A stretch of DNA of 64,000 nt from Nitrospira sp. (GTDB lineage: Bacteria > Nitrospirota > Nitrospiria > Nitrospirales > Nitrospiraceae), in assembly GCA_030123605.1 (NCBI GenBank), contig CP126123.1, positions 1,654,001 to 1,718,000 of the forward strand. Direction: 5' to 3'. Of the stretch, positions 16,739-27,959 are shown in pieces. The notes below the pieces were generated by a model, which had not been told where the DNA came from, did not search any database, and saw only the letters and a list, made by a program, of their open reading frames with translations. Position 1 is the stretch's first letter. Each line of letters starts with the position of its first letter. The translations under genes and the position numbers were made by a program.

Positions 16739-17365
16739 TTAGCGTGAGTACAATTCCACGACCATTTGCTCGTTCACCGGCAACACGATGTGCTCCTTTG
16801 TCGGAAGTGACCGAATCGTCCCTTTGAATGCTCCCCTGTCCAATTCGAGCCATTCCGGGATCCCGCGTCCATCGACCGCCGCAAGCGCGCCCTGAATAGG
16901 AAGCATCTCGCGACTCTTCTGCCGCACTTCCACGGAATCACCGGCCTTGACGAGCGCGCCGGGCGCCTTTACTTTGCGACCATTGAGCATCATGTGACCG
17001 TGATTCACCAGCTGTCTGGCCTCCTTGCGCGAGGCGCCGAAGCCAAGACGGTAGACCACATTGTCCAATCGGCATTCCAGCAAGCGTAGCAACGTTTCAC
17101 CCGTCACACCGGTCAACCGTTCCGCCCGTTCAAAAATTCCTCGGAATTGACACTCTTGCAGACCGTAAATCCTCTTCAGCTTCTGCTTCTCACGCAACTG
17201 CAAACTATAATCCGATGTCCGCTGACGAGCCTGACCATGCTGTCCGGGGGGATAACTCCGGCGCTCAATGGCGCACTTCTCGGTCATGCACCGAGACCCT
17301 TTCAAGAAGAGCTTCTCGCCCTCTCTCCGACACAACCGGCAGACAGGTCCACTATATTTTGCCAC
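16739..17365 (-). CDS. rpsD: 30S ribosomal protein S4, zinc-type
   Basis: The product is 208 aa. It is a primary 16S rRNA binder that starts 30S assembly and often represses the alpha operon. Four N-terminal cysteines (C9, C12, C26, C31) make the zinc-binding form. The S4 RNA-binding domain is at about 95-155 (LRLLECRLDNVVYRLGFGASRKEARQLVNHGHMMLNGRKV). The gap to rpoA (95 bp) is one of the longer ones in this operon. Confidence 0.98.
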   Translation of the reverse strand: MAKYSGPVCRLCRREGEKLFLKGSRCMTEKCAIERRSYPPGQHGQARQRTSDYSLQLREKQKLKRIYGLQECQFRGIFERAERLTGVTGETLLRLLECRLDNVVYRLGFGASRKEARQLVNHGHMMLNGRKVKAPGALVKAGDSVEVRQKSREMLPIQGALAAVDGRGIPEWLELDRGAFKGTIRSLPTKEHIVLPVNEQMVVELYSR

Positions 17366-17448
17366 GCTCTTACCCCTCCTCTACCTCAACAACTCAAGTA
17401 CGACTCGATCAGCGATTTTATGTTGCGATGATGACATCACGCCCCTTG

Positions 17449-17832
17449 TTATACACGCCGGCGCTTCGGTGGGCGACAGCCGTTGTGGGGGATGGGCGTC
17501 ACGTCGCGGATCAGGTTGATTCGCAACCCCGCGCTTTGCAGTGAGCGAATGGCGGATTCACGCCCTGCGCCGGGCCCATTGACGTAGACATCGATCTGGC
17601 GCATGCCGTTCTCCATGGCCTTCCTCGCAGCCGCTTCCCCCGCACGCTGGGCCGCAAAGGGCGTGCTCTTCCGCGATCCCTTAAATCCTTGATTGCCCGC
17701 GCTGGCCCATACGACGGTATTGCCGCTCATATCGGTGATGGTCACGATCGTGTTGTTGAACGATGCTTGCACGTGAGCCACCCCGCTCTGAACGATCTTC
17801 CGTTCCTTCTTTTTCCCCTTCTTCACACTCAT
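17449..17832 (-). CDS. rpsK: 30S ribosomal protein S11
   Basis: The product is 127 aa of the 30S platform. Family motifs are [40 protein letters not shown] and the basic C-terminus [17 protein letters not shown]. It lies in the usual rpsM-rpsK-rpsD-rpoA order. Length is normal. Confidence 0.98.
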   Translation of the reverse strand: MSVKKGKKKERKIVQSGVAHVQASFNNTIVTITDMSGNTVVWASAGNQGFKGSRKSTPFAAQRAGEAAARKAMENGMRQIDVYVNGPGAGRESAIRSLQSAGLRINLIRDVTPIPHNGCRPPKRRRV

Positions 17833-17873
17833 AACATCTCCCTCAGCGCATGGCGCCTGCTCGGTCTAGTCGC

Positions 17874-18263
17874 TTATGCTCTCGCACCTGCTGGTTTTTG
17901 TGGCTTGCTCCCTACACCAGCACGTCTTCCCTTGCGGGTCCGCGCGTTTGTTTTGGTCCGCTGTCCGCGGACAGGCAACCCTTTCCGATGCCGAAGCCCA
18001 CGAAATGTGCCGGTGTCCACTAGCCGCTTGATGTTCATCGACACTTCTTTTCGTAAATCACCTTCCACACGATAGTCCCGCTCGATGACTTCGCGTAACT
18101 TAACAATTTTGTCCTCGCTCACGTCCTTCACCCGAATGGCCCCATCCACCCCGGCCTTCTTCAGAATGGCTTTGGCAGCGGCTCGACCGATCCCGAACAC
18201 ATAGGTCAACCCGATGTCGATTCTCTTATCTTTCGGCAAATCTACGCCAGAAATACGTGCCAT
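17874..18263 (-). CDS. rpsM: 30S ribosomal protein S13
   Basis: The product is 129 aa of the 30S head that contacts the P-site tRNA and bridges to the 50[27 protein letters not shown] and the helix-turn stretch [23 protein letters not shown] are diagnostic. The C-terminal tail is strongly basic ([18 protein letters not shown]) and reaches toward tRNA. The gap to rpmJ is 129 bp and shows nothing clear. Confidence 0.98.
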   Translation of the reverse strand: MARISGVDLPKDKRIDIGLTYVFGIGRAAAKAILKKAGVDGAIRVKDVSEDKIVKLREVIERDYRVEGDLRKEVSMNIKRLVDTGTFRGLRHRKGLPVRGQRTKTNARTRKGRRAGVGSKPQKPAGARA

Positions 18264-18392
18264 AGTTATCTCCTCACCCTTTCCCTCGGTTCACTGCGAG
18301 CCGGTTTGGAGAGTTCCCGGCGCTGCTCCATTACCTTGCGAACAGGTGTTCACCGGCCGGGCTCCACTCATCTCAAGGCGACCCACCATCGA

Positions 18393-18506
18393 TCAACCCT
18401 GCCGCTGTTTGTGACGAGGATTGACGCACAATACACGGACGACCCCGCGTCTGCGGACGACTTTACATTTCGCACAAATCGACTTGACTGACGACTTGAC
18501 CTTCAT
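18393..18506 (-). CDS. rpmJ: 50S ribosomal protein L36, zinc-type
   Basis: The product is 37 aa, starting with an ATG at 18506 and ending TGA at 18393. It begins [15 protein letters not shown] and ends NPRHKQRQG. Ligands C11, C14, C27 and H32 make the zinc-containing form of L36, a late-assembly large-subunit protein. It lies between infA (18 nt away) and rpsM, its standard place in the spc/alpha operon. Confidence 0.97.
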   Translation of the reverse strand: MKVKSSVKSICAKCKVVRRRGVVRVLCVNPRHKQRQG

Positions 18507-18524
18507 AGTAATTCCATTTCTCCA

Positions 18525-18743
18525 CTACTTAAAACGATAGGTGATTCGGCCTCTTGTCAGATCGTAGGGCGACAATTCGACGGTGACCTTGTCGCCGGGA
18601 AGAATTCGAATGAAATGCATCCGCATTTTCCCTGAGATATGCGCAAGAATCTTATGCCCATGTTCCAGTTCCACTCGAAACATCGCATTCGGAAGTGTTT
18701 CAGCTACCGTGCCGGTCACCTCTATGACATCTTCTTTTGGCAC
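18525..18743 (-). CDS. infA: Translation initiation factor IF-1
   Basis: The product is 72 aa, a single S1-like OB fold ([38 protein letters not shown]). It binds the 30S A site during initiation and modulates IF-2 and IF-3. Length and the ending [12 protein letters not shown] are typical. It follows map by 21 nt. Confidence 0.98.
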   Translation of the reverse strand: MPKEDVIEVTGTVAETLPNAMFRVELEHGHKILAHISGKMRMHFIRILPGDKVTVELSPYDLTRGRITYRFK

Positions 18744-18764
18744 GTATCGGTCCGCCTTCCAGGC

Positions 18765-19520
18765 TTAATGTGACAACTGAGAAAGAATGCGCGCCGGCCC
18801 GCTGGGCTGAATGGCGATGGTATGTTCGAAATGAGCCGACCAGCGTCCGTCTTGCGTCACGGCCGTCCAACGATCATCCAATATGCGCACGGCAGCGGTT
18901 CCCATATTGACCATCGGCTCGATCGCCAATACCATCCCGACCTGCAAGCGAGGTCCCTGTCCTGGCTTGCCGTAATTCGGGACCTGCGGTTCCTCATGAA
19001 GCTGCCGTCCGATGCCATGCCCGACAAACTCGGTCACCACGGAAAATCCTGCCTGTTCGACATGGGACTGCACGGCATGGGAGATGTCGGACAATCGATT
19101 TCCCACGACTGCCTGTCCGATACCGAAGTAGAGTGCCTCTTCCGTCACGTGAATCAACCGCAACGCCTCTTTGGTCGCCGTCCCGACCGGAACGGTCACA
19201 GCGGAATCCCCGTAGAATCCCGAGACAATCGCACCGAGATCGAGACCGATGATATCACCCTCTTTGAGCCGACGTTTCGACGGAATCCCATGCACCACCT
19301 GCTCATTCACTGACGCACAAAGCGTCTTCGGATAGTTGCGATACCCCTTGAATGCAGGGATGGCCCCACGACCACGAATTGCCTCTTCGGCCATGCGATC
19401 TAAATCGTCGGTCGTAATCCCAGGCACGATCTTTCCCTTCAGAACCTCCAACACTTCCGCCACCACCTGCGATGCTCGCGCCATCAAGGCGACTTCGTCC
19501 GGCGTCTTGAAGACAATCAT
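18765..19520 (-). CDS. map: Methionine aminopeptidase type I
   Basis: The product is 251 aa. It removes the N-terminal methionine of nascent proteins with a two-metal centre. The pita-bread fold is seen in KRRLKEGDIIGLDLGAIVSGFYGDSAVTV (two Asp ligands), VTEFVGHGIGRQLHEEPQVPN (His ligand) and VGMVLAIEPMVNMG (Glu ligand). Its ATG overlaps the adk stop (ATGA), indicating coupled translation. The order secY-adk-map-infA is classical. Confidence 0.98.
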   Translation of the reverse strand: MIVFKTPDEVALMARASQVVAEVLEVLKGKIVPGITTDDLDRMAEEAIRGRGAIPAFKGYRNYPKTLCASVNEQVVHGIPSKRRLKEGDIIGLDLGAIVSGFYGDSAVTVPVGTATKEALRLIHVTEEALYFGIGQAVVGNRLSDISHAVQSHVEQAGFSVVTEFVGHGIGRQLHEEPQVPNYGKPGQGPRLQVGMVLAIEPMVNMGTAAVRILDDRWTAVTQDGRWSAHFEHTIAIQPSGPARILSQLSH

Positions 19521-20176
19521 GGAGTGCCAAGTCCACGGAGCACTTGAAGCAGTCTCCCGTAGACGTCGCCCATATCGCCGGCTCCATCGAGGTCGGTCAG
19601 CGTATGTTTCTGCTGGTAATAGGCGATCAACGGAGCGGTCTGTTCGTCATAGACTTTCAAACGGGATTCAATGGTTTCCGGTTTATCATCGCTTCGTTGG
19701 ACCAAGGTCGCACCACACCGATCACAGATACCGTCAACCTTGGAAGGTGCAAAATCCACATGAAAGACACCTTGACATTTCGGACAACTGCGCCGCCCGC
19801 TGAGTCGTCTCACAATATCCTGGCGAGATACTCGAAAATTGATCGCCCGGTCCAAGGCAACCCCTTTCTCGGCAAGAATCTCATTCAATTCTTCAGCCTG
19901 GGGTACGGTTCTCGGAAATCCATCCAGGATGAACCCACCGCTGCATGACGGTTCTGATAACTTCGCCCGTACCATGCCGATGACGACCCTATCCGGTACC
20001 AGTTTTCCTTCATCCATGCATGTCTTGGCTTCTACCCCCAACGCGGTTTTGTTCCGTACAGCCTCGCGCAACAAGTCCCCCGTCGAAATTTTTGGCCAAC
20101 CGAACTGGGTGGTTACCCGATCGGCTTGAGTGCCTTTTCCCACCCCTGGAGCGCCGAGAAACACCAATCGCATCAC
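19517..20176 (-). CDS. adk: Adenylate kinase with zinc-type lid
   Basis: The product is 219 aa and interconverts ATP + AMP and 2 ADP. The P-loop is GAPGVGKGTQ at the N-terminus. The AMP-binding and DGFPRT motifs follow. The long lid carries CPKC and CDRC, the four-Cys zinc form found in many non-enterobacterial phyla. The gene follows secY by 6 nt and overlaps map by 4 nt. Confidence 0.98.
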   Translation of the reverse strand: MMRLVFLGAPGVGKGTQADRVTTQFGWPKISTGDLLREAVRNKTALGVEAKTCMDEGKLVPDRVVIGMVRAKLSEPSCSGGFILDGFPRTVPQAEELNEILAEKGVALDRAINFRVSRQDIVRRLSGRRSCPKCQGVFHVDFAPSKVDGICDRCGATLVQRSDDKPETIESRLKVYDEQTAPLIAYYQQKHTLTDLDGAGDMGDVYGRLLQVLRGLGTP

Positions 20177-20182
20177 GTCGCC

Positions 20183-21488
<1,306 letters not shown>

Positions 21489-21496
<8 letters not shown>

Positions 21497-21938
21497 CGCG
21501 AATGACCTCAGCCCTCCCTCCGGCTGCCTGAATCTTTGCCTCGGCTGACTTGCTGAACTTGTGAGCCTGGACCACGAGAGGCTTGGTAACCTCTCCTTGG
21601 GCTAGGATCTTGATCAGCTGTCCTTTTCGTCGCACAAGGCCTTCATTCAACAAGAGTTGGGGCGTAATGGCTTCTGTCGTCTCCAGATCAGCCAAGCTTT
21701 TCAAGTTAACGATGGCGTACTCGACACGAAATCGGTTCGCAAATCCATACTTCGGGACCCTGCGAATCAGCGGCATCTGACCGCCTTCGAACCCCGGTCG
21801 TTTCCCACCGCCGGATCGAGCCTTGAGTCCCTTATGACCCTTCGTCGCGGTTTTTCCATGACCGGATCCTGGACCACGCCCGATTCGCTTCCGTCGCTGT
21901 GTAGCCCCCTGAGAAGGAGCAAGTTCATGTAACTTCAT
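21489..21938 (-). CDS. rplO: 50S ribosomal protein L15
   Basis: The product is 149 aa. The Gly/Arg/Lys-rich N-terminal extension (RKRIGRGPGSGHGKTATKGHKG) threads into 23S rRNA; a globular C-terminal domain follows. It is a late-assembly large-subunit protein. It overlaps rpmD by 4 nt and secY by 8 nt. Confidence 0.98.
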
Positions 21939-22144
21939 TGCGGACTCACTTCCAATAGATAACCTACCTTGGCGATCATGCCTTTCACTTGATCGCTTGC
22001 AGGCCGAAATACAGTTGCGTTGAGCTTTCGAAGGCCCAACCCCCTCAAGACCAATCTGTGTTTGTAGGGAGTTCCGATCGGGCTCCGTTTGAGAGTGATA
22101 CGGAAGCCTGATTGAACTCCGGTCGATTTCTTTTCAGTAGCCAT
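21935..22144 (-). CDS. rpmD: 50S ribosomal protein L30
   Basis: The product is 69 aa, slightly longer than the usual ~60 because of a short N-terminal extension ([13 protein letters not shown]). The core RITLKRSPIGTPYKHRLVLRGLGLRKLNATV is diagnostic. It overlaps the rpsE stop by one base and rplO by four. Confidence 0.96.
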   Translation of the reverse strand: MATEKKSTGVQSGFRITLKRSPIGTPYKHRLVLRGLGLRKLNATVFRPASDQVKGMIAKVGYLLEVSPQ

Positions 22145-22647
22145 TAGATCTGCACCTGCGGTTCAACTCCGGTGCCTCGACGCAGCCGCATGACTTCTTG
22201 CGGATCGCGCAACTGCTGGAGCCCGTTGATGGTTGCCCGTACGGCATTGAATGGATTCCCACGACCTAACGTCTTGGCGATAACATTGTGGGCGCCAACC
22301 AACTCCACCACGGCACGAACCGCGCCCCCTGCAATGATGCCAGTTCCATCGGCGGCTGGTTTCAAGAGAACATGCTCCGCACCGAACAACCCGTGTACTT
22401 CGTGTGGGATGGTTCCTCCGGCGATGGGGACGCGCACCAAGTGCTTCTTGGCCTGCTCCACGGCTTTTGAAATCGCCACGGGAACCTCGGCAGCCTTCCC
22501 CTTCCCGACACCCACGTACCCCTGGCCATCACCCACCACCACCAGGGCGCAAAAGTTGAACCGCTTTCCGCCCTTTACGACCTTGGCGACTCGGTTGATG
22601 AACACAACCTTATCTTTTAAGCTCAATTCTTCGGGATTGACTCGCAC
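22144..22647 (-). CDS. rpsE: 30S ribosomal protein S5
   Basis: The product is 167 aa. It has an N-terminal double-stranded RNA-binding fold ([23 protein letters not shown]) and a C-terminal domain ([20 protein letters not shown]). S5 sits near the mRNA entry site with S4 and affects decoding accuracy. Normal length; rplR lies 76 nt upstream. Confidence 0.98.
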   Translation of the reverse strand: MRVNPEELSLKDKVVFINRVAKVVKGGKRFNFCALVVVGDGQGYVGVGKGKAAEVPVAISKAVEQAKKHLVRVPIAGGTIPHEVHGLFGAEHVLLKPAADGTGIIAGGAVRAVVELVGAHNVIAKTLGRGNPFNAVRATINGLQQLRDPQEVMRLRRGTGVEPQVQI

Positions 22648-22723
22648 AACGGCATTCTCCTTTAAGTCGGCTTGGTTGGCTCAACACGAACTGCGGATAG
22701 CCGGTTCATGGCGAGCCCGCGAT

Positions 22724-23089
22724 CTAGAATTGCAGGCCCCCTTCACGCGATGCCTCGGCTAAAGCCTTCACTCGTCCATGATACAGGCGCCCACCACGAT
22801 CAAATACCACCATCGAGATCTGCGCTGCCTTTGCTCGCTCCGCAAGCAGTTTCCCGACAGCTTTGGCGCCTTCGATACTTCCCGGGGACTTGACGGATGT
22901 CCGCAATGATTTGTCCATTGTGGAGGCAGCCGCGACCGTATGACCACGCAAATCGTCGATGATCTGAGCATAAATGTGAGACCGGCTTCGGAACACGTTT
23001 AACCGTGGTCGATCACCCGTTCCGATCACGGACTGGCGGACACGGTGTTTACGGCGTTCCAACTTTCGATTTTTTTCTTGGATGTTCAT
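22724..23089 (-). CDS. rplR: 50S ribosomal protein L18
   Basis: The product is 121 aa. It binds 5S rRNA together with L5 and L25. The basic N-terminus ([30 protein letters not shown]) and the ending [26 protein letters not shown] are typical. It starts 9 nt after rplF. Confidence 0.98.
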   Translation of the reverse strand: MNIQEKNRKLERRKHRVRQSVIGTGDRPRLNVFRSRSHIYAQIIDDLRGHTVAAASTMDKSLRTSVKSPGSIEGAKAVGKLLAERAKAAQISMVVFDRGGRLYHGRVKALAEASREGGLQF

Positions 23090-23098
23090 CAGAGACCT

Positions 23099-23635
23099 TT
23101 ACTTCCCGGTCTTCCCTGCCTTTTTCCTCAAGGCTTCACCGGCATATCGAATTCCTTTTTGTTTGTACACATCAGGAGGTTTGATCGAACGCATGTTCGC
23201 AGCGACTTGGCCGACCAGTCGTTTATCGACACCTCGGACGGAAATCAAGGTCTGTTTGTCGACCTTGACATCAATGCCCTGCGGGACGGTATAGACCACC
23301 GGGTTAATGTAACCGACATTGAAGCTCATCTCGCGCCCCTGGAGCTGAGCCTTATACCCGACGCCGGTGATTTCCAGGGATTTCTCATAGCCCTTGGTCA
23401 CGCCCTGAATCATATTGCTGAGCTCAGCACGAACCAACCCATGCATGGCCCTGATCTGCCGCGCATCTCCCGATCGGTTCACGACTAACTGACCGTTGTT
23501 GACCTCGACGGTCAGGCCTTCGGTCAGCTTCCAATCGAGCTTGCCCATGGGCCCCTTGACCGACACGACATGGCCGGCAACCTTGACATCGACACCGGCC
23601 GGAACTGAAATTGGTTTTCGCCCTATCCGCGACAT
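23099..23635 (-). CDS. rplF: 50S ribosomal protein L6
   Basis: The product is 178 aa with the two repeated L6 folds. MSRIGRKPISVPAGVDVKV opens the protein, and the second repeat carries the signature PDVYKQKGIRYAGE. L6 lies near the sarcin-ricin loop and the factor-binding site. Normal length and position. Confidence 0.98.
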   Translation of the reverse strand: MSRIGRKPISVPAGVDVKVAGHVVSVKGPMGKLDWKLTEGLTVEVNNGQLVVNRSGDARQIRAMHGLVRAELSNMIQGVTKGYEKSLEITGVGYKAQLQGREMSFNVGYINPVVYTVPQGIDVKVDKQTLISVRGVDKRLVGQVAANMRSIKPPDVYKQKGIRYAGEALRKKAGKTGK

Positions 23636-23692
23636 ACGAACCCCGTTACATTACTGCGATTCCGGTTATTGCCTCATCTCGACCGACGATCG

Positions 23693-24088
23693 TTACCAGA
23701 CAGAACAAAGCACTTCACCACCCAAACCGGCGCGCCTGGATTCGCTGTCTGTCATGAGCCCCTTGGACGTAGAAATGATGGCTACACCGATGCCGTTTCG
23801 AACCTTTGGCACATCATCCCTCCCAATGTAGACACGACGGCCAGGCTTGCTGATACGGCGCATACCTGTGATCATCGGCCGTTCTTGCTCTGCATATCGG
23901 AGCTGAACCGCAAAAAAGGGATGTCCATCTTCCTGCGTTTCACCGAATCCTTGAATGAATCCCTCTTTGCCCAGAATGGTGAGAATTTCGCGCTTAAGTT
24001 TGGAAACCGGCACCTTTACCACATCCTGGCGGCGACGAGCCGCGTTTGCTATTCTCACCAACAAATCGGCAATTGGATCAGTAATCAT
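23693..24088 (-). CDS. rpsH: 30S ribosomal protein S8
   Basis: The product is 131 aa. It binds 16S rRNA helix 21 early in assembly and, in many bacteria, the spc mRNA as repressor. Motifs are DPIADLLVRIANAARRRQDVV at the N-terminus and GIGVAIISTSKGLMTDSESRRAGLGGEVLC at the C-terminus. It lies between rpsN and rplF. Confidence 0.98.
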   Translation of the reverse strand: MITDPIADLLVRIANAARRRQDVVKVPVSKLKREILTILGKEGFIQGFGETQEDGHPFFAVQLRYAEQERPMITGMRRISKPGRRVYIGRDDVPKVRNGIGVAIISTSKGLMTDSESRRAGLGGEVLCSVW

Positions 24089-24133
24089 GCAATCCTCTTC
24101 TACACTTCCTGGACAGGCTGGCTAAGGTGACTC

Positions 24134-24319
24134 CTACCAACTAGACTTTCGTACTCCTGGAATTTCCCCCTTGAGACTCAGGAATCGAAAACAGATGCGG
24201 CACATGCGAAAGCGACGCAGATACCCCCGCACCCTGCCGCAGAGTCCGCATCGATGGTAGTCGCGACAGACAAACTTTGACTTGGCAGCAGCCTTGTTTT
24301 TAAGTGCTAATCTTGCCAC
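24134..24319 (-). CDS. rpsN: 30S ribosomal protein S14, zinc-type
   Basis: The product is 61 aa, the short type Z form. Cysteines C24, C27, C40 and C43 form the zinc site (CGLC..CRIC). The ending [15 protein letters not shown] is typical. S14 sits in the 30S head near the decoding region. No zinc-free paralogue is seen in the window. Confidence 0.97.
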   Translation of the reverse strand: MARLALKNKAAAKSKFVCRDYHRCGLCGRVRGYLRRFRMCRICFRFLSLKGEIPGVRKSSW

Positions 24320-24379
24320 ACAACCCCCCTTACTCGTACATGGTCGAAACAGCGGGCTCGCCCATACCGGGTGAAATCC

Positions 24380-25033
24380 TTAGGCTCGAAACGGCATCCC
24401 CAAATGTTTCAGCAATGCCTTCCCCTCATCATTCGTACGAGCGGTGGTGACGATGGTGATATCCATTCCATGGATGGAGGCTACGCTGTCATATTCGATT
24501 TCGGGGAAAATCAATTGTTCCTTCAGTCCGAGAGTGTAGTTGCCTCGGCCATCGAACGCCTTGGGTGACACCCCGCGAAAATCGCGAATGCGTGGAAGCG
24601 CCAGTGTAATCAAGCGGTCCAAGAATTCCCACATGCGTCGGCTGCGCAGCGTCACTTTGGCACCGATTGGCATACCCTGCCGCAACTTGAACCCGGCGAT
24701 CGCCTTTTTTGCTTTTGTGGTGACCGGTTTCTGACCCGTGATAATGCCAAGCTCGTTGGACGCACTCTCCAGCAACTTCACATTTTGAATGGCTTCGCCC
24801 ATGCCGACATTCAACACGATTCTTTCAAGCCTGGGCACCTGCATCACATTGCCGTACCCGAACTCTTTCATGAGGGTCGGGACCACTTGATCACGATAGG
24901 CCTCTCTGAGGCGCGGAGAAAACTGAGACTCATTGCCGGAACCTTGAGAGATTTCCGGTGCAGCGGCTTCTTTCTTTGCCGACGCTTTGGAACCGGACCC
25001 CTTGCCGCCCTTACCCTTCTCTACTTTTGCCAT
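24380..25033 (-). CDS. rplE: 50S ribosomal protein L5 with N-terminal extension
   Basis: The product is 217 aa. The usual L5 (~180 aa) begins near residue 40 ([35 protein letters not shown]). The first ~38 residues are a Lys/Gly/Ala/Ser-rich, probably disordered extension ([21 protein letters not shown]). No plausible internal start with a ribosome site was found at the core boundary, and GGAAAG precedes the ATG at 25033. L5 binds 5S rRNA and contacts P-site tRNA and S13. Confidence 0.96.
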   Translation of the reverse strand: MAKVEKGKGGKGSGSKASAKKEAAAPEISQGSGNESQFSPRLREAYRDQVVPTLMKEFGYGNVMQVPRLERIVLNVGMGEAIQNVKLLESASNELGIITGQKPVTTKAKKAIAGFKLRQGMPIGAKVTLRSRRMWEFLDRLITLALPRIRDFRGVSPKAFDGRGNYTLGLKEQLIFPEIEYDSVASIHGMDITIVTTARTNDEGKALLKHLGMPFRA

Positions 25034-25053
25034 GAACGTCTTTCCTGTTCCGA

Positions 25054-25380
25054 CTATTCGACGATTTCTTTAGATTGCTTGCTCAGCCTGGCACGACGCC
25101 CATCATCCTGGCGCCTGATTCCCAGCCGAGTCGGCTTTTTCGTGACCGGACACAAAAACATCACATTTGAAATGGCCAGTGGTGCCTCTCGTTCAAGAAT
25201 GCCTCCCTGCCGAAGTTTTTGATTCGGCTTGGTATGCCGCTTGATCATATTGAGCTTTTCAACCAGGACCTTGCCGTTCACGGTATCAACCGACAAGACT
25301 TTGCCGGACTTTCCACGCTCACGCCCCGTGACCACCACAACGGTATCGCCCTTGCGGATTTTCGTCTTGATTCGTGCCAT
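25054..25380 (-). CDS. rplX: 50S ribosomal protein L24
   Basis: The product is 108 aa. It is an assembly-initiating protein with a KOW motif ([26 protein letters not shown]). The ending is basic. It lies between rplN and rplE, with 20-26 nt spacers. Normal length. Confidence 0.98.
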   Translation of the reverse strand: MARIKTKIRKGDTVVVVTGRERGKSGKVLSVDTVNGKVLVEKLNMIKRHTKPNQKLRQGGILEREAPLAISNVMFLCPVTKKPTRLGIRRQDDGRRARLSKQSKEIVE

Positions 25381-25406
25381 CCCTACCAGAACCTTTCTTT
25401 CTCCGA

Positions 25407-25775
25407 CTACAACACTTCAGGCGCCAGGGAGATGATCTTCATGAACTTCTTCCAGCGCAGTTCACGCGCGACTGGACCAAAAATACGCGTCCCGACGGGT
25501 TCACCTTGGGCATTGATCAAAACACAGGCATTTCGATCAAATTTGATATAGGAGCCGTCGTCTCTGCGCACTTCTTTGGTGGTCCGCACGATGACCGCCC
25601 GGCTCACATCACCCTTCTTGACACCAGCCTGGGGGATCGCTTCCTTGACCGCCACGACCACAATGTCGCCAAGCGATCCGTACCTACGCCGAGTCCCTCC
25701 AAGCACATGGAAACACATCACCTGCTTAGCGCCGGAATTATCGGCCACGTCCATATAAGTGTAATTCTGAATCAT
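25407..25775 (-). CDS. rplN: 50S ribosomal protein L14
   Basis: The product is 122 aa. [27 protein letters not shown] and the central basic strand [22 protein letters not shown] are diagnostic. L14 lies at the subunit interface, contacts 16S rRNA and is the docking site of the silencing factor RsfS. Normal length. Confidence 0.98.
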   Translation of the reverse strand: MIQNYTYMDVADNSGAKQVMCFHVLGGTRRRYGSLGDIVVVAVKEAIPQAGVKKGDVSRAVIVRTTKEVRRDDGSYIKFDRNACVLINAQGEPVGTRIFGPVARELRWKKFMKIISLAPEVL

Positions 25776-25838
25776 GCCCTGCCCTGCTCACCGCGCGGAA
25801 AGGGAACGGCCCTTCCGGCCTTCGAGTTTGTTCCGGAG

Positions 25839-26108
25839 TTATTTTTCAGGTTGACCTTTGACCATAACGCGAACCACCCGCCAATGTTTGTCTTTGCTGA
25901 TGGGGCGCGTTTCGGTGAGCTGAACCCGATCTCCGACTTTGCATACATTCCCCTCGTCATGCGCCTTGAGCTTGGTCACACGCCGAAGAACTTTTTTGTA
26001 GATCGGATGAATCACCGACCGCTCGACGGCAACCACCACCGTCTTGTTCATTTTATTGCTGACGACGTTACCGTACCATTCACGTCGATGTTGTTGGCTT
26101 TCCTTCAT
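25839..26108 (-). CDS. rpsQ: 30S ribosomal protein S17
   Basis: The product is 89 aa from the ATG at 26108. A GTG at 26132 would add eight non-conserved residues and overlap rpmC, so it is less likely. The OB-fold core [22 protein letters not shown] and [22 protein letters not shown] are typical. S17 is an early-assembly protein of the 30S body. Confidence 0.96.
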   Translation of the reverse strand: MKESQQHRREWYGNVVSNKMNKTVVVAVERSVIHPIYKKVLRRVTKLKAHDEGNVCKVGDRVQLTETRPISKDKHWRVVRVMVKGQPEK

Positions 26109-26121
26109 AGCCCCTTCTCTC

Positions 26122-26343
26122 TTACTTGACACCGGACGTACCGGCTTCTGCCTGCGACAGTTCTAATTGACGCCGAACGGTTTTCAACCTGGCGATGTCA
26201 CGTTTGGTATTCCGAACCTGCATCGGGTTCTCGAGACGACCGGTACCGAGCTGAAATCGAAAATTGAACAGCTCCTGTCGCAACTGCTTTTCTTTGTCGA
26301 TCAATTCGGCGGTCGTCAGACCGCTCAGATCCTTCACATCCAT
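26122..26343 (-). CDS. rpmC: 50S ribosomal protein L29
   Basis: The product is 73 aa, an alpha-helical hairpin protein beside the exit tunnel and part of the trigger-factor/SRP docking site. Signature [33 protein letters not shown] ~10-residue C-terminal tail goes beyond the minimal length. It lies between rplP and rpsQ. Confidence 0.97.
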   Translation of the reverse strand: MDVKDLSGLTTAELIDKEKQLRQELFNFRFQLGTGRLENPMQVRNTKRDIARLKTVRRQLELSQAEAGTSGVK

Positions 26344-26372
26344 TCAAATCACCACTCAGTAATCGCTACAGG

Positions 26373-26789
26373 TTACTGAAACTCGCCACGCGCCACGAAC
26401 TTTGTGGCGATCGGAAGCTTATAAGCCGCCAGCCGCAACGCCTCTTTGGCGACATCCGGGGCGACGCCACCCATCTCATACATAATCCGGCCAGGTTTGA
26501 CCACCGCCACCCAATACTCCGGGTTGCCCTTCCCCTTTCCCATGCGCGTTTCGGCAGGCTTCTTGGTAATCGGCTTATCCGGAAAAATTCTCGTCCATAC
26601 CTGACCACCACGCTTGACGAAACGGGTGATGGCAATACGGGCCGCTTCGATTTGACGGCTTGTGACCCACCCCGGCTCAAGAGCTTTTAAGCCGAATTCG
26701 CCTAGCGTGATGGATCCACCGCGATAGGCTTTCCCGCGCATACGGCCCTTTTGCATTTTTCTGAACTTGACTTTCTTTGGCGCTAACAC
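26373..26789 (-). CDS. rplP: 50S ribosomal protein L16
   Basis: The product is 138 aa. [59 protein letters not shown] and YELG-like [23 protein letters not shown] are diagnostic. L16 shapes the A-site region of the peptidyl transferase centre. Normal length and place. Confidence 0.98.
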   Translation of the reverse strand: MLAPKKVKFRKMQKGRMRGKAYRGGSITLGEFGLKALEPGWVTSRQIEAARIAITRFVKRGGQVWTRIFPDKPITKKPAETRMGKGKGNPEYWVAVVKPGRIMYEMGGVAPDVAKEALRLAAYKLPIATKFVARGEFQ

Positions 26790-26816
26790 ACACCCACCTT
26801 TTCCTTATCGAAATTC

Positions 26817-27485
26817 CTACCCAAGCCGTCCGAGTCCTGATTCAGGTTTCAACTGAAGGGCCGGCAGAAGCTCACCTTTGTAGATCCAGGTTTTCACCCC
26901 GATCTGCCCCATAGTGGTGTGAGCTTCGGCAAATCCGTAATCCACCTCCGCTCGCAGGGTATGAAGAGGCACCCGCCCTTCACGGTACCATTCAGTCCTG
27001 GCGATTTCCGCACCGCCCAGCCGCCCGGCGACCATGATCTTGATACCCTGGGCACCCAAACGAAGCGCCGATTGTACGCTACGCTTCATTGCCCGACGAA
27101 AAGCCACCCGTTTTTCCAACTGCGTGGCCACATTTTCACTGACCAGCTGAGCATCCAGTTCCGGCTTCTTGATCTCCTTCACCGTAATATAGGCCTGTCC
27201 GGAATATTCCTTCTCGAGGGCAGCCTTAAGCTTATCGACCTCGGCTCCCTTGCGACCGATGATGATACCCGGACGAGCCGTATGAATGATCACCCGGGTC
27301 TGATCTCCGGAACGCTCGATTTCGACCTTGGCTACTCCGGCATGGTACAGTTTGGCCTTGACCATCTTTCGAATCTTGATATCCTGATGAAGCAACCTGG
27401 CGTAGTCTTTATCCGCATACCAGCGGGAGCTCCACGTGTAGTTATACCCAATACGATACCCAACTGGATGTGTCTTCTGACCCAT
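26817..27485 (-). CDS. rpsC: 30S ribosomal protein S3
   Basis: The product is 222 aa. The N-terminal [13 protein letters not shown], a KH domain ([23 protein letters not shown]) and a C-terminal domain ([36 protein letters not shown]) are complete. S3 lines the mRNA entry channel and has helicase-like activity with S4 and S5. 32 nt separate it from rplV. Confidence 0.98.
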   Translation of the reverse strand: MGQKTHPVGYRIGYNYTWSSRWYADKDYARLLHQDIKIRKMVKAKLYHAGVAKVEIERSGDQTRVIIHTARPGIIIGRKGAEVDKLKAALEKEYSGQAYITVKEIKKPELDAQLVSENVATQLEKRVAFRRAMKRSVQSALRLGAQGIKIMVAGRLGGAEIARTEWYREGRVPLHTLRAEVDYGFAEAHTTMGQIGVKTWIYKGELLPALQLKPESGLGRLG

Positions 27486-27517
27486 GGAGAATCAACCTCA
27501 GTCTAAGTGTAAGGACT

Positions 27518-27871
27518 CTACTTACCAGACCTCGCGATCGGCGCCGCAACGGCAATCGTAATATGGCTCGTCCGTTTTTGAATGGAGTTGGCTCGCCCCA
27601 TCGATCTGGCACGGAAGCGCTTATAAATCGGGCCACAGTTCACGACGGCTTGAGACACCCACATCTCTTCACTGTCCCCCAACTCCTTTTGCTCCGCGTT
27701 GGCCACTGCGGAGCGAAGCAACTTTTCGACGACCCGCGCCGCATGCCTCGGCGTATGCTTGAGCATGGCAAGCGCCTTGAGAACCTGCTGTCCACGAATC
27801 ATATCGATCACGACACGCGCCTTCCTAGGCGTCACACGCACAAACCGCAAATTTGCTTTTGCTTCCGCCAT
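27518..27871 (-). CDS. rplV: 50S ribosomal protein L22
   Basis: The product is 117 aa. AKANLRFVRVTPRKARVVIDMIRG opens the fold; the long beta-hairpin that lines the exit tunnel lies near the C-terminus (KRFRARSMGRANSIQKRTSHITI). Tunnel-constriction residues are where macrolide resistance mutations occur in other bacteria. Normal length. Confidence 0.98.
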   Translation of the reverse strand: MAEAKANLRFVRVTPRKARVVIDMIRGQQVLKALAMLKHTPRHAARVVEKLLRSAVANAEQKELGDSEEMWVSQAVVNCGPIYKRFRARSMGRANSIQKRTSHITIAVAAPIARSGK

Positions 27872-27925
27872 GCTTGATTCCCGCCACTAGCCCCTTGTCA
27901 ACAATCAACGAGGGAAAGCCCCCTT

Positions 27926-27955
27926 ACCATTGACGGTTAACAAACGACCATTGAC
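27926..27955. repeat. Short direct repeat between rplV and rpsS
   Basis: ACCATTGAC occurs twice (27926-27934 and 27947-27955), separated by a 12-nt segment containing GGTTAAC. It lies in the 88-bp gap between rpsS and rplV. It looks like one of the short-word intergenic repeats also seen at 39741, 45971 and 47278. No function is evident. Confidence 0.5.
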
Positions 27956-27959
27956 CTCC

